A DNA stretch of 63,066 nucleotides from contig JAUWLF010000012.1 in the NCBI GenBank assembly GCA_030613785.1, positions 1-63,066 on the forward strand, written 5' to 3'. The translations under genes were made by a program, and so were the position numbers. How positions within the stretch are numbered: the first letter of the stretch is position 1; each line of letters opens with the position of its first letter. The stretch is from Chloroflexota bacterium (GTDB taxonomy: Bacteria > Chloroflexota > Anaerolineae > UBA7937 > B3-Chlor). Of this stretch, positions 25,599-33,738 are shown in pieces. A model generated the notes under the pieces. It searched no databases, was not told where the DNA came from, and was given only the letters and a program-made list of their open reading frames with translations.

Positions 25599-26846
25599 GT
25601 GGCGAAAGAAAAGCTCCTGCGCAGGAAAATCGCGGCTGCTGCCGAGCTAGGTGAGGTAATGCGGGACTACTTCTATAAGATGGACCGCATCTCCAAGGGT
25701 GAGGAGGAGGGAAAGATCGCCTGGTGCACCAGCACGGGCCCAGCGGAACTGTTGTGCGCTTTTGACTTCGAGGTCCATTACCCTGAGAACCACGGTGCCA
25801 TGCTGGGCGCGACGAGGTTGGCTATGGATTACATACCCGTGGCCAACGCCATCGGCTACTCGCCTGAGATCTGCTCCTACCTCACGAGTGACGTTGGCAG
25901 CTACCTGAAAGGGGAAACGCCCCTTTCTCGCGCCTACCCGGGCATCGAGAGTCTGCCCAAGCCCGACGTATTGGCTTACAACACCAACCAGTGCCGGGAT
26001 GTGAGGGAGTGGTTTGAGTACTACGGGCGAGAGCTCAACGTCCCCGTGGTGGGGATCAATCCTCCTCACGGAATGGCGGAGGTTGTGCCCGCGGAGATCG
26101 ATGATGTGGTGCAGCAACTGAAGGACTTGATACCCACCCTGGAGGAGGTGAGCGGCCAGAAGTTCGACATTGACAAGTTCAGGGAGAGCGTGCGCCTCTC
26201 TCGAGAGTGCAGCGAGCTCTGGGGATATGTCCTTGGCCTGGCGAAGCAGGTGCCTTCTCCGTGGACCTTCTTCGACGGTACCATCCATATGGGGCCAGCG
26301 GTCTGCCTGCGGGGTAGTCAGAGAGCCAACGATTACTACGAAATCCTCAAGGCCGAACTGGAGGAGCGCGTCGCAGAGAGCGTAGCGGCCGTGGAGAATG
26401 AGCGCTTCCGGATCTACTGGGAGGGCATGCCCATCTGGGGCAAGCTGCGAGCTCTTTCGGAACAGTTCTCCGAGTTGGACGCGTGTGTTGTGGTATCCAC
26501 CTACTGCAATAGCTGGATCTTCAGCGCCTTCGACGAGAACAAGCCCTTCGAGAGCATGGCGCAGGCCTATACCGAGATCTTCATCAACCGCAGTGAATCT
26601 GTGAAAGAGGAGTACATCGAGGGGCTGGTGGAGGAGTTCAAGGTGGATGGGATCCTCTTCCATGATGCCAAGACCTGTCCCAACAACTCCAACTCTCGAT
26701 ATGGGATGCCCCAACGGCTGGAGAAGAAGCTCGGCATCCCCACCCTGACCATTGATGCCGACTTGAACGATCTGAGGATGTACTCAGAGGAGACCACCAG
26801 GACCAACATCGAGGCCTTCATCGAGCAGCTTGAGGAAAGGGAGTAG
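25599..26846 (+). CDS. 2-hydroxyacyl-CoA dehydratase / class I benzoyl-CoA reductase subunit family (BcrB-like)
   Basis: 415 aa, GTG start after AAGAGGAG. It belongs to the HgdB/BcrB/BcrC family: two Rossmann-like domains, with likely cluster cysteines in NTNQCRDV, VSTYCNSW and HDAKTCPNNSNS. The C-terminal stretch IPTLTIDADLNDLRMYSEET plus TRTNIEAFIEQLEE and the INRSESVKEEYIEGLVEEF segment resemble BcrB/BzdO as I recall them. In class I enzymes BcrB pairs with BcrC, which is not present here; only this one paralogue is seen. It could be a minimal ring reductase, a 2-hydroxyacyl-CoA dehydratase subunit or a double-cubane-cluster protein working as a homodimer. Position immediately upstream of the activator and Had favours ring chemistry. 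Confidence 0.75.
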   Translation: MAKEKLLRRKIAAAAELGEVMRDYFYKMDRISKGEEEGKIAWCTSTGPAELLCAFDFEVHYPENHGAMLGATRLAMDYIPVANAIGYSPEICSYLTSDVGSYLKGETPLSRAYPGIESLPKPDVLAYNTNQCRDVREWFEYYGRELNVPVVGINPPHGMAEVVPAEIDDVVQQLKDLIPTLEEVSGQKFDIDKFRESVRLSRECSELWGYVLGLAKQVPSPWTFFDGTIHMGPAVCLRGSQRANDYYEILKAELEERVAESVAAVENERFRIYWEGMPIWGKLRALSEQFSELDACVVVSTYCNSWIFSAFDENKPFESMAQAYTEIFINRSESVKEEYIEGLVEEFKVDGILFHDAKTCPNNSNSRYGMPQRLEKKLGIPTLTIDADLNDLRMYSEETTRTNIEAFIEQLEERE

Positions 26847-26864
26847 GCCCTTTCACAGAAGGGA

Positions 26865-27680
26865 GTGAAGCTGGACGATAGGTACTTCGCAGGGCTGGAT
26901 TCGGGGACCTCGACGACCAAGGCGGTAGTCATAGATGAGAGTAAGGGGATACTGGGCAGCTTCGTGCGCAAGTCTGGTGCGAACCTGCTAGAGTCTGCGG
27001 AGATCGCCTTCGAGGAGGCACTGAAGAGGGCTGGACTCAACAGGGATGACGTAGATCACACTGTGGCTACCGGCTTTGGCAGAAGAAGCATATCCTTTGC
27101 CGACCAAGTCAAGACTGAGATAAGCTGTCATGCGAGAGGGTGTCATCACTATTTCCCAGAGGAGATCACCGTGATAGACATCGGTGGTCAGGACAACAAG
27201 GTGGTCAAGCTGGATGCTGCGGGGAGGAAGACCAGTTTCAGGATGAACCGCAAGTGTGCTGCCGGCACTGGTGCTTTCCTGGAAGAGATGGCCTATAAGC
27301 TGGATGTCCCTTTGGGCGAGCTCGAGAATCTGGCCAGGAAATCCAGGAATGGCACGGAGCTGGGGAGCTTTTGCACCGTCTTCACCGCCACTGAAGTCCT
27401 GGACAGGATCAGAGGCGGTGAGAGGCTCGAGGATATCGTCAGAGGCCTTTTCAACTCCGTCGCCAAGCGTATCCTGGAGATGGATAACTTGACCGGTCGG
27501 GTGATCATGAGTGGCGGGGTCGTGGCGAAGAACCCCATAGTAGCTGAGATCATCAGTGAGAGGGCCAAGAAGGAAGTGGAGATAGCGCCGCATCCTCAGG
27601 AAATGGGAGCTTTTGGAGCGGCGCTCTATGCTGCGGAATCGTGGGTGGCGAAACTAGAGATGAAAGCCTGTAATCAATAG
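26865..27680 (+). CDS. ASKHA-family ATPase activator (BcrA/BcrD/HgdC-like)
   Basis: 271 aa, GTG start shortly after AGAAGGGA. ATP-binding loops LDSGTSTTKAVVID (about 11-24), VIDIGGQDNKVVKLD (103-117) and MSGGVVAKNP. The two cysteines that bridge the dimer's [4Fe-4S] cluster are C131 (NRKCAAGTGAFLEE) and C170 (GSFCTVFTATEV). These proteins couple ATP hydrolysis to a very low-potential electron delivered to the HgdB/Bcr partner encoded 18 nt upstream. In class I benzoyl-CoA reductase two such subunits (BcrA, BcrD) form a heterodimer; here a single gene implies a homodimer. Length matches BcrD and HgdC rather than the longer BcrA. Confidence 0.85.
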   Translation: MKLDDRYFAGLDSGTSTTKAVVIDESKGILGSFVRKSGANLLESAEIAFEEALKRAGLNRDDVDHTVATGFGRRSISFADQVKTEISCHARGCHHYFPEEITVIDIGGQDNKVVKLDAAGRKTSFRMNRKCAAGTGAFLEEMAYKLDVPLGELENLARKSRNGTELGSFCTVFTATEVLDRIRGGERLEDIVRGLFNSVAKRILEMDNLTGRVIMSGGVVAKNPIVAEIISERAKKEVEIAPHPQEMGAFGAALYAAESWVAKLEMKACNQ

Positions 27681-27694
27681 CGAGGAGGTAGAGA

Positions 27695-28804
27695 ATGTCA
27701 ACCGTGCCTGACGAGATTCAGACCTGGCAGATGGTACAGCCGACCAAGAACGATAGGGAGACGGGAGAGGTAACGCCTGGTAAACTGGAGAGGACCAGCA
27801 TTCCTGTGCCGGAGCTACAGCCCGGCGAAGTGTTGGTGGAGATCGCTGGCTGCGGGGTCTGCCACACCGACTTGGGGTACTTCTACTATGGCGTCCCCAC
27901 GGTGACCAAGCCGCCCTTGACCTTGGGTCATGAGATCAGCGGTGTGGTGGTGGCTGGCGAGAAGGACTGGATCGGCAAAGAAGTGATCATCCCCGCGGTG
28001 ATGCCCTGCCGCAGTTGTCCGATATGTGACATGGGCCGGGGTAACCGGTGTCTGGCTCAGAAGATGCCCGGTAATAGCCTGGGCATCTATGGCGGTTTCT
28101 CGAGCCACATCGTGGTCCCAGCCATGGATCTGTGCCCCGTGGAAGACCGCAAGGGTATGCCGCTGGAGTGGTTGGCAGTGATAGCCGACGCGGTGACCAG
28201 TCCGTATCAGGCGGCGGTGAGAGCGGATGTGCAGAAGGGTGATCGGTGCATCATCATCGGCGTCACAGGTGGGCTGGGCGTGTTCATGTCGCAGATGCTG
28301 AAGGCCATGGGCGCCGATGTGGTAGTAGGTATCGCACGCCACGAGGAGAAGCTGAAGAGGGCTTTGAGCTATGGCGCGGACCATGTCATCAACTCGACGG
28401 ACAAGAGCCCGAAGGACGTGCGCAACGAGTTCCGCGAATTGTGCAAAGCCAACGGTCTGCCATCCAACTGGGGTTGGAAGATCTTCGAGATGACCGGAGC
28501 GAAACCGGCTCAGGACATCGCCTTGGCCTTGCTGGGCTTCGTGGGGAAGCTGGTATGGGTGGGTTACTCCACGAATGTCAACGAGTACTCACTATCGAGG
28601 CTGATGGCCTTCGACGCCGAGATCATAGGCACCTGGGGCTGCCTGCCGGAGTACTACCCCACAGCGCTGCAGATGGTTCTGGATGGCGAGGTGGAGCTGG
28701 AGCCGTTCGTCGAGACTCGGCCCATGAGCCAGATCGAAGACGTGTTCGAGGAGGCTCACACCACTACTCTGTTGAGGAGGATCGTCCTGACCCCCGATTT
28801 CTAG
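27695..28804 (+). CDS. had: 6-hydroxycyclohex-1-ene-1-carbonyl-CoA dehydrogenase
   Basis: 369 aa, AGGAGG before the ATG. Zinc-dependent medium-chain dehydrogenase: catalytic Zn region GCGVCHTDLGYFYYGVP (C56) and LGHE (H79), structural Zn cysteines C105, C108, C111 and C119, Rossmann segment GVTGGLGVFMSQ. The segments WQMVQPTKNDRETGEVTPGK and VPTVTKPPLTLGHEISG are characteristic of Had from benzoyl-CoA pathways. It oxidises 6-hydroxycyclohex-1-ene-1-carbonyl-CoA to the 6-oxo compound with NAD, feeding BamA/Oah. It lies 14 nt after the BcrA-like ATPase, so it is in one operon with the candidate reductase. Confidence 0.92.
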   Translation: MSTVPDEIQTWQMVQPTKNDRETGEVTPGKLERTSIPVPELQPGEVLVEIAGCGVCHTDLGYFYYGVPTVTKPPLTLGHEISGVVVAGEKDWIGKEVIIPAVMPCRSCPICDMGRGNRCLAQKMPGNSLGIYGGFSSHIVVPAMDLCPVEDRKGMPLEWLAVIADAVTSPYQAAVRADVQKGDRCIIIGVTGGLGVFMSQMLKAMGADVVVGIARHEEKLKRALSYGADHVINSTDKSPKDVRNEFRELCKANGLPSNWGWKIFEMTGAKPAQDIALALLGFVGKLVWVGYSTNVNEYSLSRLMAFDAEIIGTWGCLPEYYPTALQMVLDGEVELEPFVETRPMSQIEDVFEEAHTTTLLRRIVLTPDF

Positions 28805-28834
28805 AGCGTCAGGCTTGGTTGAGATCCTTGAAGC

Positions 28835-28863
28835 TGGACAACCACAGGGGGGTGGTGTATAAT
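28835..28863 (+). promoter_or_regulatory. Sigma70-type promoter for the liv operon
   Basis: TGGACA at 28835-28840, 17-base spacer, TATAAT at 28858-28863. It lies about 190 bases before livK; the leader holds no gene I would support. Confidence 0.7.
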
Positions 28864-29049
28864 ACGCCCAAGATTCTCCCGGACAGTGCTGTAGCTGGTA
28901 GGAACGAGGTGGGTGTTTCGGACGCGTTCATGGCTGAGCGTGCTATGGGAGATGTGGATACCATGGAAAGGAGGTGGTCAAGCGGGGAGCATTCAATTCT
29001 GGCTGAAGGCGAGTAAGTCCAATAGCACGATTGAACAGGAGGAAAAGAA

Positions 29050-30354
29050 GTGAAAAAGCTAGCTTTTGCTGCATTGACGATGATTGTCTTGCTGGGGCTG
29101 TTGGTCTCGGCGTGCGGGGCACCACCCGCGCCTGAGCCTACAGAACCACCGCCTCCTCCGGCGGACACGCCCACAACGGCGCCGGAGGCTACTGCCATTC
29201 CTGAGCCCGTCGAGGGCACGGCCTACAAGCTGGGCTTCTGTTCCGCCGCAACCGGCGGTGGGTCCAGCCTCGGTATGCCGGAGCGGAACACCGCGGAGAT
29301 GATCAAGGCGCAGCTTGAGGGGGCCGGTGGCGTCGTTGGCCCCGACGGTGTGGTGCACCCCGTCGAGGTCATCATCTACGACACCGAGAGCACCCCAGAT
29401 GTCGCGACGAGTGTGGTCACCAGGCTGATCGAGGAGGACGAGGTGGATGCCATCGTCTGCGGCACCTTGAGCGGCAACAGCATCGGCATTGCGCCGTTGG
29501 CCACTGAGGCTGAGGTGCCATTGGTATCCATGGCTTCCGCCCGGGTCATCATCGAAGATCCTGAGACTGGCGAGACCAGGTACTGGGTCTTCAAGACCCC
29601 CCAGGAGAACTTCCACTCAGGCAAGTGGCAGGCTCGCTACGCGGAGGCGATGGGCTGGACGAACGTTTGCGACCTGTACGAGAACACAGGCTACGGTCAG
29701 GACTGCCTGACTCAGACGACCGCCGCGATGGAAGAAGTGGGGATTGAGGTGGTGTACACAGACAGCTTCGAGCGCAGCGACACCGAGTTCCCGCAGATGG
29801 CTGGCGTGACGGGCAGCGGCTGCGAGGCCCTGATCGTCGGGTCCATCCCGCCTGGGGCTTCCATGGTCACGGTGGCCTCCCGCGAGGTGGCGCCAGATCT
29901 GGCGGTGGTCCAGGGTCACGGTGTATGCAACTATGCCTACATCGAGCTGGCTGGCGACGCGGCTGAGGGGGTGGTGTTCCCGTGCGGCAGGCTGATGATC
30001 GCCGATATCCTGCCCGATGGCCATCCGCAGAAGGAGATGCTGCTCAAGTACATCGACGACTACCTGGAGTTCACCGGTGAGGACATGACGGGCATCAGCA
30101 CCTTCGGCGGGCACGCGTTGGACGCGCTGCTGTGGGTTGTCGAGGGCATGGAGAGCCTGGACGAAGGGCTCACGCTCGAGGCGCGAAGGGCTGCCATCCG
30201 GGATTACATCGAGACCGAGATCACGGATTGGGCCGGCACCGGCGGCGTGTTCAACATCACTCCTGATGATCACCTGGGTCTGGTGTACGAGGACCTGGAG
30301 ATGGTCATCGTCGTGAACGGCACATGGGAACTGTACCCGAGCGAGGAGTGGTAG
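29050..30354 (+). CDS. livK: Branched-chain amino-acid type ABC transporter, substrate-binding lipoprotein
   Basis: 434 aa, GTG start with CAGGAGG upstream. Lipoprotein signal KKLAFAALTMIVLLGLLVSAC with lipobox LVSAC (Cys at residue 21), then a Pro/Thr-rich surface linker to about residue 55. The Peripla_BP_6 fold begins around YKLGFCSAATGGGSS. The family is called Liv but binds amino acids, amides and aromatic acids in different organisms. Being encoded beside aromatic catabolic genes, an aromatic acid or aromatic amino acid is a likely ligand; that is inference. Confidence 0.88.
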   Translation: MKKLAFAALTMIVLLGLLVSACGAPPAPEPTEPPPPPADTPTTAPEATAIPEPVEGTAYKLGFCSAATGGGSSLGMPERNTAEMIKAQLEGAGGVVGPDGVVHPVEVIIYDTESTPDVATSVVTRLIEEDEVDAIVCGTLSGNSIGIAPLATEAEVPLVSMASARVIIEDPETGETRYWVFKTPQENFHSGKWQARYAEAMGWTNVCDLYENTGYGQDCLTQTTAAMEEVGIEVVYTDSFERSDTEFPQMAGVTGSGCEALIVGSIPPGASMVTVASREVAPDLAVVQGHGVCNYAYIELAGDAAEGVVFPCGRLMIADILPDGHPQKEMLLKYIDDYLEFTGEDMTGISTFGGHALDALLWVVEGMESLDEGLTLEARRAAIRDYIETEITDWAGTGGVFNITPDDHLGLVYEDLEMVIVVNGTWELYPSEEW

Positions 30355-30367
30355 GCTTCGTCTTGAC

Positions 30368-30402
30368 GTTGGGGGGCTGGGGCCTGTGCCCTGCCCCCCA
30401 AC
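30368..30402 (+). terminator. Attenuator-like hairpin between livK and livH
   Basis: GTTGGGGGGC (30368-30377), 15-base loop, GCCCCCCAAC (30393-30402): a perfect 10-bp GC-rich stem without a T run. A hairpin at this position commonly lets the binding protein be made in excess over the permeases. Confidence 0.5.
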
Positions 30403-30435
30403 TTCCCCCTCCAGAAGCATACTTGAGGGAGGATT

Positions 30436-31449
30436 ATGCAGAGAATCTTCCGTACCAGATCAGCGAGGATAGCGGCTACAGTGGCTGCCATGGTGATATT
30501 GGTGGCCATTATTCTGTACCTGGGCAGCAGAAAGGGCTTCGGGCCGGCCCAGTATGTGCAGTTGATACTGGACGGCCTCCGTGGCGGAAGTATCTATGCT
30601 CTCATCGCCCTTGGTTTTGTGGTGGTATTCAACGTCACCGGCATCATCAATTTCGCGCAAGGCGGGTTTGTGATGTCCGGCGCCATGCTGGCTGTCTCTT
30701 TCAATCAGCTTGAGCTTCCGATCCACCCCGCACTGCAACTGGCTCTAGCTGTCGTTTTCGGAGTTGTGGTCACTACGATTGTCGGGGCTCTAGTAGAGAG
30801 GTTGGCCATATACCCCGCTCGACACGCCTCCGTCTTGACTCTCATCATCATCACCGTGGGCGTCTTCATTTTCCTGCAGGGTGTGGCCCTTCTCATCTGG
30901 GGTGCCGATCCCTACTTCCTGCCCTCCTTTTGCACCTTGGCTCTGGGGGATCATATCTTTCGTTTCGGAGGCGTGATGATCAAGTGCCAGAGCCTCTGGA
31001 TCTGGGGCACCCTGGCCGTGGTTCTGATTGGCCTGGCTTTCTTCTTTGAGCGCACCATGCTGGGGAAGGCGCTGCGGGCCTGCTCCATCAACCGCAGGGC
31101 GGCTGAACTGATGGGCATCAATCCCAGTCGCATGTCTCTGATGGCCTTCGCCATGGCTGCGGCCCTGGGGGCCATCGGGGGCATCGTCCTCTCTCCCGCG
31201 ACGCGACCGATGTATGACATGGGCCTCAAGTTGGGTCTGAAGGGCTTCATCGCTGCGATCATGGGGGGACTGGTCAGTTCGCCGGGTGCGGTCGTTGGCG
31301 GTCTCCTGTTGGGTGTGCTGGAGAATCTTGGAGCGGGTGTGACCAAGGCTGGATTCAAGGACATCTTCGCCTTCCTTATCCTGATCTTGATTCTCCTCTT
31401 CAGGCCTCAGGGCATCATCGGTGGAGGGGAGCGGGGCGTTGAGGAGTAG
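30436..31449 (+). CDS. livH: ABC transporter permease LivH-type
   Basis: 337 aa, ATG start with GAGGGAGG. Eight or more hydrophobic helices; the family signatures LRGGSIYALIALGFVVVFNVTG and INFAQGGFVM are present near residues 48-78, and the EAA-like cytoplasmic loop is INRRAAELMGINPSRMSLMAFA. Forms the membrane channel with LivM. Located 82 nt after livK, beyond a hairpin. Confidence 0.9.
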   Translation: MQRIFRTRSARIAATVAAMVILVAIILYLGSRKGFGPAQYVQLILDGLRGGSIYALIALGFVVVFNVTGIINFAQGGFVMSGAMLAVSFNQLELPIHPALQLALAVVFGVVVTTIVGALVERLAIYPARHASVLTLIIITVGVFIFLQGVALLIWGADPYFLPSFCTLALGDHIFRFGGVMIKCQSLWIWGTLAVVLIGLAFFFERTMLGKALRACSINRRAAELMGINPSRMSLMAFAMAAALGAIGGIVLSPATRPMYDMGLKLGLKGFIAAIMGGLVSSPGAVVGGLLLGVLENLGAGVTKAGFKDIFAFLILILILLFRPQGIIGGGERGVEE

Positions 31450-31467
31450 CTGGAGGTAGGGGGACTG

Positions 31468-32601
31468 ATGCAGATCGAGGGTTGGAGACGCCATCAGATC
31501 AACATAGGCGTTGGAATCTACGCCATCGTGATCGTCCTCCTGGGATGGATCGAGATCGCTCAACCGATGGGGATCAAGTTCTCCGACCTCACCGGTGGCA
31601 TAGTGACCTTCGACACCATGGTGCGCGTTGGCATCCTGACCATCGTCGTCGTAGGGCTGAATCTGCTGATGGGTCATGCGGGGCAGATCTCTCTGGGTCA
31701 AGCTGGCTTCTATGCCATAGGAGCCTATGTAACGGCCATCATGACCACCAGGGCGGCCAACCGGGGCATCAATGTGCTCTTCCCAGGGGCGATACCCGAC
31801 GATTGGTGGTGGTGGCCCTGGCTGATGATGTTGGCAGGGATGGTGATCACGGCGGGCGTCGCCTATCTCATCGGCAAGCCCATCCTGCGACTGAAGAGCC
31901 ACTATCTCGCCATGGGGACCTTGGGGGTGGGCCTCATCATCTATATCCTCTTTCGGGAGGGTGGCACTTTCACCGGGGCCTTCGACGGCATCGCCAGCGT
32001 TCCTCGGCTAGCCATTGGCAGTTTTGTGATCTGGCCCAGGGGCAGGTATTATTTCCTCGTTTGGGGTATCGCCTTGGCCGTGATGTGGGTGTCCCTCAAC
32101 ATTGTCAATTCAAGGGCGGGCCGCGCCCTACGGGCCATCGAAGGCAGCAAGTTGGCCGCCGACACCATGGGGGTGGATACCGAGAAGTTCAAGCTCCAGG
32201 TCTTCGTGCTTAGCACCGTATTTGCCAGCATCGGTGGAAGCCTTTACGCGCATTATCAGACGCTGGTCAACCCCGCACCTTTTGGTTTCGTGGGTTCCCT
32301 TAACTTGGTCATCATGGCGGCGCTGGGGGGGTTAGCCAGCATTTGGGGAGCTGCCTTTGGCGTGGGTATCATCTACGTCCTCAAGGAGGTGTTGCGTGCC
32401 AGATTGCACGTTGTGCTTCACGGAGCGGGTGGCGAGCACGAGATCATCGTCTTTGGGCTTCTGCTGGTGGCCATCATGATCTTCATGCCAGGGGGGCTAA
32501 GCTACGGGGTAACCAAGGCCTTCGGCTGGTTCCGAAGCCGGTTGGGTTTTTGGCGAGGGGAGGAGAAGGAAGTGGAGCCGCAAGCGGGCCAGGTGGCCTG
32601 A
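31468..32601 (+). CDS. livM: ABC transporter permease LivM-type
   Basis: 377 aa, ATG after GGAGGTAGGGGG. Hydrophobic helices throughout; signature GLNLLMGHAGQISLGQAGFY (about 69-88) and the loop SRAGRALRAIEGSKLAADTMGVD (about 213-235). Second channel subunit. The normal livM-livG junction is interrupted by a REP palindrome and a transposase remnant (32638-32862). Confidence 0.9.
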   Translation: MQIEGWRRHQINIGVGIYAIVIVLLGWIEIAQPMGIKFSDLTGGIVTFDTMVRVGILTIVVVGLNLLMGHAGQISLGQAGFYAIGAYVTAIMTTRAANRGINVLFPGAIPDDWWWWPWLMMLAGMVITAGVAYLIGKPILRLKSHYLAMGTLGVGLIIYILFREGGTFTGAFDGIASVPRLAIGSFVIWPRGRYYFLVWGIALAVMWVSLNIVNSRAGRALRAIEGSKLAADTMGVDTEKFKLQVFVLSTVFASIGGSLYAHYQTLVNPAPFGFVGSLNLVIMAALGGLASIWGAAFGVGIIYVLKEVLRARLHVVLHGAGGEHEIIVFGLLLVAIMIFMPGGLSYGVTKAFGWFRSRLGFWRGEEKEVEPQAGQVA

Positions 32602-32637
32602 TGGTGGCTGCCGTCCGTAGGATCGTGCTTCATCGAA

Positions 32638-32670
32638 ACCCTTGCGAAGGTTTCAAACCTTCACAAGGGT
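32638..32670. repeat. REP-type palindrome beside a RAYT remnant
   Basis: ACCCTTGCGAAGGTTT (32638-32653), one central base, AAACCTTCACAAGGGT (32655-32670): a 16-bp inverted repeat with one mismatch. It sits 36 nt after livM and 26 nt before the RAYT fragment, the arrangement expected of a REP sequence next to its transposase. Confidence 0.75.
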
Positions 32671-32695
32671 CAGGTCAACCGTATGAGGACGAAAA

Positions 32696-32862
32696 GTGCA
32701 TCTGGCAGGTCACTACTATCACGTCTACAACCGGGGATGCAATCGCGAACGCATCTTTGCCAATGACGGCAATCACGTGTTCCTGTTGCGACGCGCCAAG
32801 TCATTCCTGGCAGACTATCCGGCGCGTGTGATCGCGTACTGCCTGATGCCTAGTCACTACTC
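32696..32862 (+). pseudogene. Truncated REP-associated tyrosine transposase (RAYT/Y1 transposase)
   Basis: From a GTG at 32696 the frame reads GHYYHVYNRGCNRERIFAND, then a segment ending VIAYCLMPSHY. This is the N-terminal third of a RAYT (typical GxYYHVxxRGxxxxxIF and MPNHxH). Similarity stops at the first part of the HUH motif (MPSHY), where the second His should follow, and the frame runs out into the livG ribosome site. The catalytic Tyr and everything else are missing, so it is inactive. It is a deletion remnant lodged in the liv operon. Confidence 0.85.
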
Positions 32863-32889
32863 ATCGGACTATTCTTCAGGGGAGGAGAG

Positions 32890-33672
32890 GTGGCTGAGGA
32901 CGCAATTCTGGAAGTAGGGAATCTGAAGAAGGAGTTCGGCGGCCTGTTAGCCGTGGATGATGTCTCCTTCGATGTCCAGCGGGGAGAGATATTCTCCATC
33001 ATCGGCCCTAACGGGGCGGGAAAGACCACCATCTTCAACCTCATCTCTGGCGTGCTGCCGACGACCGGCGGAGAGATGAGGTTTGAGGGGGAGGTGATCA
33101 ATGGGCTCAAGCCCCACGTGATTGCCGGCCTGGGTGTGTCCCGAACATTCCAGAACTTGCAGATCTTCAACAACATGACCGTGCTGGAGAACGTGATGGT
33201 CGGGCGGCACCTTCAGAGCGGCTACGGGATGATCAGCGCGGGCCTGCGCTTGCCGGGGGCGCAACGCGAGGAGAGAGAGATCGTGGACCAGGCCATGGAA
33301 TACCTGGCCTTCGTGGGCCTGGATTCCTTTGCCGACATGGATGCCTCCAGCTTGCCCTTCGGCCAGCAGCGACTGCTGGAGATCGCCCGTGCCTTGGCCA
33401 CGGAACCCAGACTACTGATGCTCGATGAGCCAGGTGCCGGCCTGAATAGGCCCGAAAAGGAGGACCTGGACGGCCTGGTGCATCGGATTCAGGACGGCGG
33501 TGTGACGGTCATTCTGGTGGAGCATGACATGGCCTTCGTGATGGCCATCGCTGAGCGCATAGTCGTGCTGGACTATGGCGAGAAGATATCCGAGGGCACC
33601 CCCGGCGAGGTGCAGAGCGACCCGAAGGTCATCGCCGCCTATCTAGGGGATGACGACACGCAGTTGATCTAG
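32890..33672 (+). CDS. livG: ABC transporter ATP-binding protein LivG-type
   Basis: 260 aa, GTG start after GGGGAGGAGAG. Walker A GPNGAGKTT (about 39-47), the LivG-type signature SLPFGQQRLLEIARAL, Walker B LLMLDEPGAGLN, and switch His in LVEHDMAFVM. The usual C-terminal EGTPGEVQSDPKVIAAYLG is present. One of two ATPases energising the transporter. Confidence 0.92.
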   Translation: MAEDAILEVGNLKKEFGGLLAVDDVSFDVQRGEIFSIIGPNGAGKTTIFNLISGVLPTTGGEMRFEGEVINGLKPHVIAGLGVSRTFQNLQIFNNMTVLENVMVGRHLQSGYGMISAGLRLPGAQREEREIVDQAMEYLAFVGLDSFADMDASSLPFGQQRLLEIARALATEPRLLMLDEPGAGLNRPEKEDLDGLVHRIQDGGVTVILVEHDMAFVMAIAERIVVLDYGEKISEGTPGEVQSDPKVIAAYLGDDDTQLI

Positions 33673-33738
33673 GACGTTCGCATATCTTGGGCTCCAGGCT
33701 CAATGCGAGCGGTTCGTGCCGTTTTGGAGAGGTGCGGA

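Noticed and set aside
28931..29016. 28-codon open frame before livK
   Set aside because: Short, no family similarity and no consistent ribosome site; more likely part of the leader.
28246..29016. 256-aa open frame overlapping had
   Set aside because: Shadow of the had reading frame, with Arg/Gly/His-rich low-quality sequence; had has clear motifs.
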